A stretch of DNA of 24,312 nucleotides from CAYYWP01 sp050176585 (GTDB lineage Bacteria; Desulfobacterota; Binatia; HRBIN30; CADEER01). Positions within the stretch are counted from its first letter, which is position 1. Each line of letters opens with the position of its first letter. The position numbers and the translations under genes were made by a program. Location: NCBI GenBank assembly GCA_050176585.1, contig JBFXHX010000047.1, forward strand, positions 1 to 24,312, read 5' to 3'. The notes below the pieces were generated by a model, which was not told where the DNA came from, did not search any database, and saw nothing but the letters and a program-made list of their open reading frames with translations. This document shows positions 9,303 through 17,395 of this stretch, piece after piece.

Positions 9303-9568
9303 AGCTGCCGGCATTCTCCTGCCCGCGTCGACTATGTGGCCGATGCCGTCGGTACCTCTAGCCGACACGCTTGCGGTCTCGGGGGGGCTTGGTCGGTATG
9401 AGGCTCAGGTTGGCATTGGGGTGCGACAGCCCTGACGCTGATCGTAGCACTTGCTCTCATCATCACCTCCGGCATGGCCCGCAGTGGCCATTTGTCCTGT
9501 CGTGGCTGGGCAGTCGGCTCGGCACCGATTTGGTCTTCGGCGGCCTCGTGCGCTCGCGCCGCGAGCCG
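9303..9568. other. Intergenic stretch upstream of ppsA
   Basis: This 266-bp part of the gap between the response regulator and PEP synthase has no protein-like frame. It contains a G run (about 9380-9386) but no convincing terminator hairpin for the upstream gene. Confidence 0.35.
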
Positions 9569-9588
9569 TGTTCCCAGCGGTACGAAAT
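9569..9588. promoter_or_regulatory. Putative activator-binding dyad, copy 3 (degenerate)
   Basis: TGTTCCCAGCGGTACGAAAT matches 10 of the 14 fixed dyad positions, and the core TTC-n-CA-n4-T..GAAA is kept. A match this loose is expected by chance several times in 24 kb. The support is its position: the centre is about 75 bp before the start inferred from the strong sigma54 element at 9628, the same distance as for the copies at 14218 and 21649. Confidence 0.45.
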
Positions 9589-9627
9589 CTTGCCGGAATC
9601 AGACCGCATGCGCGGCGTATCCTTCGC

Positions 9628-9643
9628 TGGCACCCGCATTGCG
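9628..9643 (+). promoter_or_regulatory. Putative sigma54 promoter of ppsA
   Basis: TGGCACC-CGCA-TTGCG keeps the TGGCAC and TTGC blocks of the -24/-12 consensus with exact spacing between GG and GC. It differs from the consensus only at the last base of each block. The inferred transcription start is near 9654, leaving a leader of about 72 bases before the ppsA ATG. It is the best sigma54-type match seen in the window. Confidence 0.65.
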
Positions 9644-9726
9644 ACAACCAGCAGCATGCGTGCACACCTTTGGATCGCGTCGTTCGGCCACGGGAGCCCA
9701 ACGGCGCGGAGGAAGAACGTGGGGAA

Positions 9727-11637
9727 ATGAGCCCCGCGCCTCGAACGCCGTTCATACGCTGGTTCGCCGATATCGGCATCGAGGACGTGCCCACCGTGGG
9801 CGGAAAAAACGCCTCGCTCGGCGAGATGTACCGCGAGCTGGTCGACACGGGAGTAAAGGTGCCGAACGGGTTCGCGATCACCGCTTCCGCATATCGGTAC
9901 GTGCTCGAGGTCTCCGGCTTGGAAGAGCGGCTCCGAGCTCTGCTCCGGGGATTAGATACGCGGGATCTCGGCGCGCTCCGGGATCGCGGTCAGCAGCTTC
10001 GGCTCGCCATGACCTCCGTCAGCTTCCCTCGTGAGTTGGAGAAAGCGATCCTCGATGCGTATGACCGGCTCAGCGGAACCGATAGCGCGGTCGATGTCGC
10101 GGTGCGAACGAGCGCCACGGCAGAGGACCTGCCGGACGCCAGTTTTGCTGGCCAGCACGAGACCTACTTGAACGTTCGGGGCCACGCAGCCCTGCTCGAT
10201 GCCTGCAAGCGCAGCTTGGCCTCGATCTTCACTGACCGTGCCATCTCGTACCGCGCCGAGAAGGGCTTCGAGCATAGCGCGGTCGCGCTTTCGATCGGCA
10301 TCCAACGCATGGTCCGCGCGGACCTTGGTGCTTCGGGCGTCATGTTCTCCATCGATACCGAGAGCGGCTTTCCGCACGCCGTCCTCATCAACGCGTCCTA
10401 CGGGTTGGGAGAGAACATCGTACAGGGGTCGGTGACGCCGGATGAGTACTACGTCTTCAAGCCGACGCTGAAGCTCGGCTATCGCTCGATCCTACACAAG
10501 GTGCTCGGCAGCAAAGAGCTGAAGCTGGTCTACGACATCGGCGGGAGTAAGGCCGTAAAGAACATTCCCACTCCGGCGGATGAACGCGCCCGGTTCGCCA
10601 TGGCGGACGATGAGATTCTCCAGCTCGCCGACTGGGCGTGCATCATCGAAGATCATTACAGCGCGAAGCGCGGCCGCTGGACCCCCATGGACATTGAGTG
10701 GGCAAAGGACGGGCGCACCAGCGAGCTCTTCGTCTTGCAGGCACGACCCGAGACCGTGCAGTCACGAGCATCGCGCGACGTGCTCGAGACCTACCGGTTG
10801 AACGCTGTTGGTCGCGTCCTGGTGAGCGGTCGCAGCGTGGGCACGAAGATCGCGAGCGGCCCTGTGCGCATCATCAGCAGCCCGCAACACCTGCAACAGC
10901 TCGGTGCGGGTGACGTGCTGGTCACGGACAAGACCGATCCCGATTGGGAACCGATCATGAAGAGAGCAGCCGCCATCGTGACCAATCGGGGTGGGCGCAC
11001 ATGCCACGCGGCCATCGTGAGCCGAGAGCTCGGGGTACCGGCCATCGTCGGTACACAAACAGGCACCGAGGCCGTCATCGATGGACGCGTTGTCACCGTG
11101 TCCTGCGCCGAGGGCGATCTGGGATTTGTATATGACGGCGCGCTCCCGTTCACGGTCGACCGCGTAGCGGTGAATGACCTCGCTCGCCCGCGGACCAAAG
11201 TCATGATGAACGTCGGCAACCCCGAAGAGGCGTTCGCGCTCTCGTTCATCCCGAACGACGGCGTTGGACTCGCGCGCATGGAGTTCATCATCACCAACTA
11301 CATCAAAATCCATCCTCTCGCGCTGCTCCACTACGACCGGTTGGATGATGCGCAAGCAATCGAGGAAATCGACCGCCTGACGACCGGGTACAGCGACAAG
11401 CCCACTTTCTTTGTCGACAAGCTCGCACAGGGCGTAGGCATGATCGCCGCTGCCTTTTACCCGAAGGACGTGATCGTGCGCATGAGCGACTTCAAATCGA
11501 ACGAGTACGCCAATCTGATCGGTGGCGCGCGCTACGAGCCGACCGAGGAGAACCCGATGCTCGGGTTCCGCGGCGCCTCGCGCTACTACGACGAGCGCTA
11601 TACCGGGCGGGCTTCGCCCTCGAGTGCCGCGCCATGA
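9727..11637 (+). CDS. ppsA: Phosphoenolpyruvate synthase, N-terminal part (frameshifted)
   Basis: PEP synthase converts pyruvate and ATP to PEP, AMP and phosphate, the first step of gluconeogenesis from pyruvate. This 636-residue reading frame covers the ATP-binding domain (VGGKNASLGEM near residue 20; RTSATAEDLPDASFAGQ near 125), the swivelling phosphohistidine domain (GGRTCHAAIVSRELG, catalytic His427) and the front of the TIM-barrel domain (GVGLARMEFII; VRMSDFKSNEYANL; NPMLGFRGASRYY). After GASRYYDERY the frame changes near 11601-11609 and stops at 11637. The remainder of the enzyme continues in the next frame from 11634. The start ATG at 9727 follows a GGAGGAAG ribosome site at 9708-9715. 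This is either a one-base sequencing error, a broken gene, or two peptides made by coupled re-initiation. A sigma54-type promoter and a dyad lie upstream. Confidence 0.88.
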   Translation: MSPAPRTPFIRWFADIGIEDVPTVGGKNASLGEMYRELVDTGVKVPNGFAITASAYRYVLEVSGLEERLRALLRGLDTRDLGALRDRGQQLRLAMTSVSFPRELEKAILDAYDRLSGTDSAVDVAVRTSATAEDLPDASFAGQHETYLNVRGHAALLDACKRSLASIFTDRAISYRAEKGFEHSAVALSIGIQRMVRADLGASGVMFSIDTESGFPHAVLINASYGLGENIVQGSVTPDEYYVFKPTLKLGYRSILHKVLGSKELKLVYDIGGSKAVKNIPTPADERARFAMADDEILQLADWACIIEDHYSAKRGRWTPMDIEWAKDGRTSELFVLQARPETVQSRASRDVLETYRLNAVGRVLVSGRSVGTKIASGPVRIISSPQHLQQLGAGDVLVTDKTDPDWEPIMKRAAAIVTNRGGRTCHAAIVSRELGVPAIVGTQTGTEAVIDGRVVTVSCAEGDLGFVYDGALPFTVDRVAVNDLARPRTKVMMNVGNPEEAFALSFIPNDGVGLARMEFIITNYIKIHPLALLHYDRLDDAQAIEEIDRLTTGYSDKPTFFVDKLAQGVGMIAAAFYPKDVIVRMSDFKSNEYANLIGGARYEPTEENPMLGFRGASRYYDERYTGRASPSSAAP

Positions 11638-12251
11638 AAACCGTCCGCGACGAGATGGGTCTGACCAACGTCAAGCTCATGATCCCGTTCTGCCGCACCG
11701 TGGACGAGGCGCGCAAAGTGCTCGCGGCGCTGGAGGAGCACGGGCTCCGCCGCGGCGAGCGGGGTCTGGAGGTGTACGTCATGTGCGAGATCCCGAGCAA
11801 TGTGCTCAGCGCGGATGAATTTGCCGAGGTCTTCGATGGCTTCTCGATCGGTTCCAACGACCTCACCCAGCTCGTCCTGGGCGTCGATCGCGACTCGCCG
11901 CTGGTGGCGCACATCTTCGACGAACGCAATCCGGCCGTGCAGTCGATGATCAGCAGCGCGATCCACACGGCGAAACGCACGGGTCGCAAGATCGGCATCT
12001 GCGGCCAGGCGCCAAGCGACTATCCCGAGTTCGCCGAGATGTTGGTCGAGCAGGGCATCGACAGCATCTCGCTGAACCCAGACGCCGTACTGGCGACCAC
12101 CATGCGCATCCTCGCCAAGGAGCAACGATTGGCCCGCACGTGCGCAGAGATTGGGGAGGCCCGCGGATCGGTTCTAGATCACACGGCAGATGCGCCCGGG
12201 GAACCCGGCGCCTCTTCACCAATCGCCCCTACGGCGCGGCCGCAAGGCTGA
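11634..12251 (+). CDS. ppsA: Phosphoenolpyruvate synthase, C-terminal part (frameshifted)
   Basis: Continuation of the PEP-binding TIM barrel in the frame following the break. From about 11607 the bases read as AGFALECRAMKTVRDEMGL, the expected next segment of PpsA. The segment contains the SIGSNDLTQLVLGVDRDS signature and ICGQAPSD, whose Cys123 (numbered from the ATG at 11634) is the family's catalytic cysteine. The ATG at 11634 overlaps the stop of the first part as ATGA, so re-initiation is possible. The last 40 or so residues are not conserved. Together the two parts make about 830 residues, a normal PpsA length with all key residues present, so the frameshift is recent or an assembly error. 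Confidence 0.85.
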   Translation: MKTVRDEMGLTNVKLMIPFCRTVDEARKVLAALEEHGLRRGERGLEVYVMCEIPSNVLSADEFAEVFDGFSIGSNDLTQLVLGVDRDSPLVAHIFDERNPAVQSMISSAIHTAKRTGRKIGICGQAPSDYPEFAEMLVEQGIDSISLNPDAVLATTMRILAKEQRLARTCAEIGEARGSVLDHTADAPGEPGASSPIAPTARPQG

Positions 12252-12306
12252 GGATTCGCCGATGGGCGATCCATCCGAAGCTCGGGTGTGATTGCGACGT
12301 GCGCCT

Positions 12307-13317
12307 ATGATGCATTCTCTCACATACTCGCACGAGACAAAGCGGCGGTTTCCGCACCTGGCGAGTTGGCCAGGGCTCGGCAAACAGTGGAGGCGCGGCG
12401 TCAGCATCGGTGCGTTCGCGGCATGCGCAGCCGCTGTCGTCGTGCTGGCGGCGCATGCAGCAGGTGCGGCGGATGGCCGCCGTGCCTACATGAAAAATTG
12501 CGCGCCATGCCATGGGCCCGACGGACGCGGCAATGGCCCCAATGCCGCCTTGTTCGACATCCATCCGCGGGACCTTCGCGAGGGATTCCTGAGTAAGTAC
12601 TCCACTGACGACCTGACGCGTCGGGTGCTCGACGGCCGCGCTCTGACACTCGGCGTGGATCTATCCGCCCTGCGCCGCCGTGCCGCCGATGTCGAAGCGG
12701 TGGCCGCGCATCTGCGTCGGTTGCCCGCCGCGGATTGGGAGAGCATCGATGAGGGCTGGGGAATCTATCTGGAGCGGTGCGCCGTCTGCCACGGGCCCTT
12801 CGGCACACCGCTGGGCAGTCCGGCACCAGGCGTGCACCCGCCGCGGCGGCTCAACGACCCTGCATTCCAGGCATCCACCACCGACGAGAGCCTGATCCAA
12901 GCCGTACGGCATGGCCGACATGGCATGCCCGCGGTAGTGCCTCGCCTGTCCGAGGAGGAAGCCGCCGACGTAGCGGCCTTCGTGCGATTCCTATCGCCAG
13001 GCTTCGAGACCTATTCCAATTACTGCGCCGCTTGCCACGGCGATCGCGGTATCGGCCACGGCAGCTTCGCAGAGAGCATCCCGGCCCCAACCGTCGTCTT
13101 CGATCGTTCCTATTTCGCGCGCCGCGATCCCGAAGCGGTACGCGCCGCCATTTGGCACATGTTGGACGAGCATCAACCCAGGATGCCGCATTTTCGCGAC
13201 GCGATCAGTGCGGAGGAAGCCGAGGCGATCGTCGTGTATCTGCGTAGCGGCGAGCCGACGGTGGCGCGGAAAACTCCAAGCGTGCGCAGCGTTGATTCGG
13301 GCCCCGCGCTTAAATAG
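12307..13317 (+). CDS. Three-heme periplasmic cytochrome c
   Basis: A 336-residue exported protein with three class I cytochrome c domains in a row. The heme sites are CAPCH (Cys65, Cys68, His69), CAVCH (Cys158, Cys161, His162) and CAACH (Cys240, Cys243, His244). A hydrophobic segment at about 32-50 (GAFAACAAAVVVLAA), ending AAGAA, acts as signal peptide or N-terminal anchor after a long basic start (KQWRR). A likely axial Met is in HGMPAVVP for domain 2 and in PRMPHF for domain 3. The domains resemble the triheme c subunits that carry electrons from periplasmic dehydrogenases to oxidases, but no dehydrogenase or oxidase gene is adjacent. The start could be ATG 12307 or 12310; a TTG at 12292 is also in frame. 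It lies 55 bp after ppsA and may share its transcript. Confidence 0.85.
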   Translation: MMHSLTYSHETKRRFPHLASWPGLGKQWRRGVSIGAFAACAAAVVVLAAHAAGAADGRRAYMKNCAPCHGPDGRGNGPNAALFDIHPRDLREGFLSKYSTDDLTRRVLDGRALTLGVDLSALRRRAADVEAVAAHLRRLPAADWESIDEGWGIYLERCAVCHGPFGTPLGSPAPGVHPPRRLNDPAFQASTTDESLIQAVRHGRHGMPAVVPRLSEEEAADVAAFVRFLSPGFETYSNYCAACHGDRGIGHGSFAESIPAPTVVFDRSYFARRDPEAVRAAIWHMLDEHQPRMPHFRDAISAEEAEAIVVYLRSGEPTVARKTPSVRSVDSGPALK

Positions 13318-13344
13318 CCGCCCCGTTTCGCCGCAGCCGTGATC

Positions 13345-13410
13345 GGGAGGTGACTAGTTGGGAAGATCAGCTCGGCGTCGTCTCATGCGTCTTCTGCAAG
13401 GTCACCTCCC
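13345..13410. repeat. 10-bp perfect inverted repeat
   Basis: GGGAGGTGAC at 13345-13354 and its exact complement GTCACCTCCC at 13401-13410, separated by 46 bases, just downstream of the triheme cytochrome. It could be an operator pair, the stem of a long hairpin, or the ends of a lost small element. There is no T run, so it is not an obvious intrinsic terminator. Confidence 0.55.
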
Positions 13411-13563
13411 ATCGCCGGCGCATACGTGTAGATCGATCGGCGCCGTCGAGAAGCGATCTCCTGGGCGCGCGCGGGCACCACGTGCCCGATGAGGACACGA
13501 CTGCAGATCGGCGAGATACACTTACTCTACCTGGTCGTCGCGAAACAGAGTGCCGCTCTTGGT

Positions 13564-13848
13564 TCAGCGGCGCGAAACGCCGCAGCCCCTCGGCCAAGCT
13601 GCGCAACCGCTTGACCGCCCAGTGGTGAAGCCGTTCTTCGCGGGACGCCGCCGTGCGCGTACCACCAGCTCGCGACCGCGGAGCGATACCGACACATCTC
13701 CGAGTTGACCGCCAGCGACTGGGATCTGCACCTCGAGCGCGGTCTGCGCACTGAAGCCCGTCACGTTCGTGCGTGAGGGTGATCCTGACCACCGGCCCCG
13801 CACGAGCTGGTCGAATAGCCGATTGATGTCGTCGATCAGCTTGGCCAC
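13564..13848 (-). pseudogene. Small heat-shock protein (Hsp20/alpha-crystallin) remnant
   Basis: A minus-strand frame from a GTG at 13848, preceded by GGAGGA, reads VAKLIDDINRLFDQLVRG and then LEVQIPVAGGQ...VSVSLRGRELVVRARRRP. This is the start and the first strands of the alpha-crystallin domain of Hsp20-type chaperones. After about residue 70 the conserved reading continues in another frame (REERLHHWAVKRLRSLAEG), and the chaperone's second half and C-terminal I-x-I motif are absent. Hsp20 proteins hold unfolded proteins under stress. This copy is truncated or frameshifted and probably inactive. Its presence fits the stress-gene character of the block that follows. Confidence 0.5.
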
Positions 13849-14217
13849 CAGCCATCCTCCCCTAATCGAGTTCTGGCAAACGCCAACCAAGAGCGGCACC
13901 GCGCTGCCCGGCTGCGCAGCGGCTACCGGAATCGATATCGGTTGCGGCGCGCGCGTGCGCCCACACGCGGAGCATGACTTGCCACCACGGCGCAGGCGGA
14001 ACCCCTCATCGGACACACAGCAACACGCGTCCCTAGTGCACACTGCGCCACCGCGTGCTGAATCACGTGTCACGGGTTCTCGGGACTGGCGAAACGCACG
14101 CGCAATCCGATTGCGGCGTTGATCGATCGCGCAGCTGCGCAACGACTATGGGGCTACCCCTGCCGAGCTTGCCGAGCTGATTGAGGGGGAGTTGTACTGC
14201 GGCTGCCTAGGTTCTCC
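13849..14217. other. Non-coding or decayed stretch
   Basis: No reading frame on either strand looks like a known protein or has even, gene-like composition. The forward frame over 13769-14122 and the minus frame above the Hsp20 start are Cys/Arg/Ser-rich shadows. The stretch ends just before the perfect dyad at 14218. Confidence 0.35.
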
Positions 14218-14237
14218 GTTTCGCACGAATGAGAAAC
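14218..14237. promoter_or_regulatory. Activator-binding dyad, perfect copy
   Basis: GTTTCGCACGAATGAGAAAC is a two-fold symmetric site: the half GTTTC-n-CA is mirrored exactly by TG-n-GAAAC across a 4-base spacer. Its centre lies about 75 bp before the start inferred from the -24/-12 element at 14276. Twenty-base dyads at this distance are typical enhancer sites for NtrC-type activators, one of which is encoded at 7863-9302. Confidence 0.65.
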
Positions 14238-14275
14238 ACGCCGCCACCTCGGCGCACGCGTTCGTGGCGTGAGCT

Positions 14276-14291
14276 GGGCGCGCATCTTGCT
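14276..14291 (+). promoter_or_regulatory. Putative sigma54 promoter upstream of the universal-stress cluster
   Basis: GGGCGCG-CATC-TTGCT has the invariant GG and GC with 10 bases between them and a full TTGC block. It shares GGC-R-CGCATCTTG with the promoter at 7388. The inferred start is near 14302, directly before the strong ribosome site AGGAGGT at 14304-14310. Confidence 0.55.
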
Positions 14292-14314
14292 CAACTCCGC
14301 GACAGGAGGTGCCT

Positions 14315-14443
14315 ATGGCAACTGTCCATCCGGAGATGAGAAAGCATCCTGCGTGTCCACCCCGGACTGCTGGGGCAGGTAGCTGGTGGGATGAACGCCG
14401 GCGGGTTTCGCCGCACCGGTCCTCGGCACAGAGCGCCACTTGA
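14315..14443 (+). CDS. Small ORF with a strong ribosome site, unknown product
   Basis: A 42-codon frame beginning MATVHPEMRKHP. I do not recognise it. It is listed because an unusually good AGGAGGT lies four bases before its ATG and a sigma54-type promoter with a perfect dyad lies directly upstream, so something is probably translated from here. The product has no membrane segment or metal motif and is rich in Arg, Ser and Pro after residue 15. The start may belong to a gene whose body has since been lost or frameshifted. Confidence 0.35.
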   Translation: MATVHPEMRKHPACPPRTAGAGSWWDERRRVSPHRSSAQSAT

Positions 14444-14776
14444 TCGGCAACGGCCGCCATTTCCGCGTGCACAAATCCCCGCGTGCCAGGTGGTAAACTG
14501 AATGCGGCAAATCACCGCGTTGGCGCTGGTCATGACCCCGGAGGATTTGATCGAAAAGGTCGCTGAACTTCTGCTCGCACAGAAGAGCGGCGGCTGGCGA
14601 ACGTGCCGGCGGTGCTGCTCGCGGTGCCGGGAGGTTCTAGCCGTGCGCCCGGCAGCAGCGAGCGACGTTACTCGCTACGCGTCGTGGCCCCGCGGCGCCC
14701 AACCCGTGCTGGACAGCCTACCGCGATGCGGCTGAGAAAGTATCGCCGTTCACCGCCCGCGACTCACGGAGCCTGC
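14444..14776. other. Stretch between the small ORF and the universal stress genes
   Basis: A forward frame at 14502, preceded by AGGTGG at 14488-14493, starts MRQITALALVMTPEDLIEKV, with a helix-like run up to about residue 28. It then turns into Cys/Arg-rich sequence that looks out of frame. It may be the head of a decayed gene, but no family is recognised. Nothing else is seen. Confidence 0.3.
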
Positions 14777-15240
14777 ATGAACGTCAAACGCATACTGGTC
14801 CCGATCGATTTTTCTCCTACTCCATGAAGGCGCTCGACGAAGCGGGGGATTTGGCGTCGCGCTCCGGCGCGTCGGCCAGCGCCGTGTTTGTGATGGAGCC
14901 GATCACGTACGCTGTTGGCGACCCTCACGGGCACGGGGATGGGCGCCATGCTCGAAGAGCAGCGGAAGAGCGCCCAACAACAGCTCGCTGCGCTACAACG
15001 GCGCCAGGCCCGTCGCGGCACCAATGTGCGGCCGTTGCTGCGCAGCGGCGTCGCCTACCAGGGCATCCTGGAGGCGGCGGCGGCAGAAAAGGCGAGCCTG
15101 ATCGTCATGGCCACGCATGGCCGCATCGGTTGGGCGCACGCGTTCCTCGGCAGGGTCGCCGAACGGGTCGTGCGCACGGCACCCTGCCCGGTGCTCACGA
15201 TCGGCCCACAGCGCCGAGAGGCAGTGAAACGAGCCTGCGC
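14777..15240 (+). pseudogene. Universal stress protein (UspA family), frameshifted
   Basis: Three frames together spell a single UspA domain. MNVKRILVPIDFSP runs from the ATG at 14777. MKALDEAGDLASRSGA, with VFVMEPITYAV, follows in the next frame from about 14824. Then comes the stretch from about 14918, with LEEQRKSAQQQLAALQ and the ATP-binding signature VMATHGRIGWAHAFLG...RVAERVVRTAPCPVLTIGP, ending near 15208. At least two indels are needed, near 14815-14824 and 14905-14918. Universal stress proteins bind ATP and help survival during starvation or low oxygen. Unless these are assembly errors, this copy is dead. It opens a UspA - DUF2267 - UspA row. Confidence 0.7.
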
Positions 15241-15380
15241 AATACGCGCCGAGCGCAGGCGATGGCCGGAGTCGCGCGCGCCCGACAGCGCGCGCGTGAG
15301 GTCGCCCTCTCCGGCATTGGCGGAGCAGCCGTCGCGCGGATCTCGCAGTGAGTCCCTCTGGAGAGAAAGGAGAAATCCGG

Positions 15381-15797
15381 ATGAACGAGGAGGTATTTTT
15401 ACGCCAGGTAGCGACGACACTGGGCTGCGACGAACGGCGGGCGGAATCGCTCACTTTCGTTGTGCTTCAGGAGCTCCGTGAGCGCATCACGCCTGCCGAG
15501 GCTGCCGACATTGCCTCGCAGCTCCCAACCGGCCTCAAACGCCTGTGGTTGGAAAACGAACGTGCCGACCGCCCGGTGCGCCGTACGCACCTCGCCGAGT
15601 TCGTCGGACGCGTGCGCAAGCACGCCGCACTGCCCGACGATCGAGAAGCCGAGCGCGCGGTGCGCGCGGTGTTCGGCGCACTCCAGCACCTGCTCGGCAG
15701 CCCGAGCGGGCTCGAAGGTGAGGCGTGGGACATCTTCAGCCAACTGCCCAAAGATCTGAAGGTGCTCTGGCTCGAATGCGCTCGCGGAGTCTCCTGA
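15381..15797 (+). CDS. DUF2267 domain protein
   Basis: A 138-residue soluble, helix-rich acidic protein. Two similar halves share a pattern of ..A..VL..L...I...EA..I.SQLP..LK.LWLE: SQLPTGLKRLWLE in the first half, SQLPKDLKVLWLEC in the second. This is the DUF2267 layout. The biochemical role of the family is unknown; its members often lie near universal stress and CBS genes. The start ATG at 15381 is chosen for its ribosome site AAGGAG at 15367-15372; an in-frame upstream start at 15348 lacks one. It sits between two UspA genes in the same direction. A second DUF2267 gene on the minus strand (21122-21568) is an island paralogue. Confidence 0.82.
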   Translation: MNEEVFLRQVATTLGCDERRAESLTFVVLQELRERITPAEAADIASQLPTGLKRLWLENERADRPVRRTHLAEFVGRVRKHAALPDDREAERAVRAVFGALQHLLGSPSGLEGEAWDIFSQLPKDLKVLWLECARGVS

Positions 15798-15891
15798 CTG
15801 GCATGAGGAAGCCAATGAAACACAACTGTCGGCAGGATAGCGGCGAGGGATATGGATCAGACGCGCCGCGCGGCCCGGAAGGTCGAGACAC

Positions 15892-16743
15892 ATGACCGTC
15901 CAGCCGCTGCGCAACGTCCTGGCCGCCCTCGATCTCTCTCCGGCTTCGGCTCCCGTCCTTCAACGGGTAGCGCGGCTGCCGCTGCCCCCGGGTGCATCGA
16001 TCACGTTATTGCACGTCGTTCCGAGTGGGCTCGGCATGCGTTCGGCGCGCGACGCAGTAACGAAGGAAGAGATTCAGCGCGCCCTCGCCACGGCGGCCGC
16101 GCGGGTTGCGGAGCTCGCCGGCGCCGAAGTGCAGGTCCGCACTGCAGTCGAATACGGCGTTCCGTTCATTGAGATCATTCGCCGAGCGCGAGGTGAACGC
16201 GCCGAGTTGATCGTGCTCGGACGCCACGGCCACCGAATCTTCGCCGACGCGCTCATCGGGTCGACGGCGGAACGCGTGTTCCGCAAGGGCGACGTCGCAA
16301 CCCTGATCGTGTGCGGTACGCCAGATGGCGTCTATCGTCGCCCCCTGGTGGCGGTAGATCTCTCGGACACCTCACGGCGAGCGCTCGAGCTCGCGCTTCG
16401 GGTGATCGATTCACGTGCGGAGCCAATTCAGGTCCTCCACTCCTGGACCATCGCTGCCGGAGGCGATCCGGAGGAGCGCGAGGGTACCGCTCTCTCTAGC
16501 TTTCTCGCACAGTTCGGCGAGGCGGCCGAGCGCTGGCGCGTAACTGTGCGGCCGGGAGATGCGCGAACGGTCATTCTGGCAGAAGCGGCAAAGCGAGCGA
16601 TCGACCTGCTCGTTCTCGGAACGCATGGCCGGTCGGCGCTGGCCCAAGTGCTCGTAGGGAGCGTGGCCGAGGCAGTTGTCCGCGCGGCAACCTGCGACGT
16701 TCTCGTGGCTCGGGCTCCGAGGCGTGACTTCCGGCTTCCCTGA
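15892..16743 (+). CDS. Tandem-domain universal stress protein (UspA family)
   Basis: Intact 283-residue protein with two Usp domains. The first covers about 5-142: NVLAALDLSP at the start, ATP loop VLGRHGHRIFADALIGSTAE. The second covers about 147-278: PLVAVDLSDTS, loop VLGTHGRSALAQVLVGSVAE. Both keep the G-2x-G-9x-G-S/T pattern of nucleotide-binding members, so both halves should bind ATP. Such two-domain proteins are linked in other bacteria to low-oxygen or stationary-phase survival. The start ATG at 15892 follows GGAAGG about eight bases upstream. It lies 94 bp after DUF2267 in the same direction and is probably the last gene of that operon, which I infer is read from the sigma54-type promoter at 14276. 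Confidence 0.88.
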   Translation: MTVQPLRNVLAALDLSPASAPVLQRVARLPLPPGASITLLHVVPSGLGMRSARDAVTKEEIQRALATAAARVAELAGAEVQVRTAVEYGVPFIEIIRRARGERAELIVLGRHGHRIFADALIGSTAERVFRKGDVATLIVCGTPDGVYRRPLVAVDLSDTSRRALELALRVIDSRAEPIQVLHSWTIAAGGDPEEREGTALSSFLAQFGEAAERWRVTVRPGDARTVILAEAAKRAIDLLVLGTHGRSALAQVLVGSVAEAVVRAATCDVLVARAPRRDFRLP

Positions 16744-16826
16744 GCTGCCTCGCTATCGCGCCGCGCGCATGGCAGATCATTGCAACTTGATGTGCTCGGC
16801 GTGATGCGCGTGGCGTTGCGCCATTC

Positions 16827-17395
16827 GACGTCATCGTCGGTTCGAGCGCCGGGTCGATCAACGCCGGGATGTCGGCAGCACATGCTGACGATCTCGCTTC
16901 GGGTGTCGACCGCTTGATCGAGGTGTGGAGCACGCTCTCGGCGCAAGACGTGTTTCGGACCGACCTGCGCCTCCCTGGGCAGCATTGGCGCGCGCTGGGC
17001 TTGGGACTCGTCGTTCGGCGGCGCGCTGCGACACGTGCAGCCGAAGTCGCACCTCGACACGGCGCCGCTCCGCACGTTGCTGGAACGCATCCCGCTGGAT
17101 CCGGTCGACATGCACGTGCGCACTGGAGCCTGTATGCCGTCGCCGTCGCGGCTACCGATCTCCATACGTCCAACGGTTTTCTGTTTGTTCGTGGGCACCC
17201 CGGCATCCGCCCCTGGAAACGCAGCCGCTGGCGGATCGAGCACAGCAGCTTACGGTGGATCACTTGATGGCATCGAGCGCCATCCCGATATTCTTTCCGT
17301 CCATCCGGATCGATGGCCGCCATTTTGGGGACGGCTGCATACGCAATACCGCCCCACTCAGCCCGGCCATCAATCTCGGCGCCGACGAGCACGGC
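16827..17395 (+). pseudogene. Patatin-like phospholipase, broken
   Basis: The patatin fold can be followed through at least three frame changes. FDVIVGSSAGSINAG carries the nucleophile-elbow GxSxG. SSFGGALRHVQPKSHLDTA and PLRTLLERIPLDPVDMHV follow in a second frame, LYAVAVAATDLHTSNGFLFV in a third, then HLMASSAIPIFFPSIRIDG and DGCIRNTAPLSPAINLGAD, which holds the catalytic-Asp motif DG. The glycine-rich oxyanion motif (GGGxxG), normally ahead of the nucleophile, is missing. So are the start codon and the C-terminal half. It ends abruptly at about 17390, where unrelated Thr/Pro-rich sequence begins. Confidence 0.65.
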
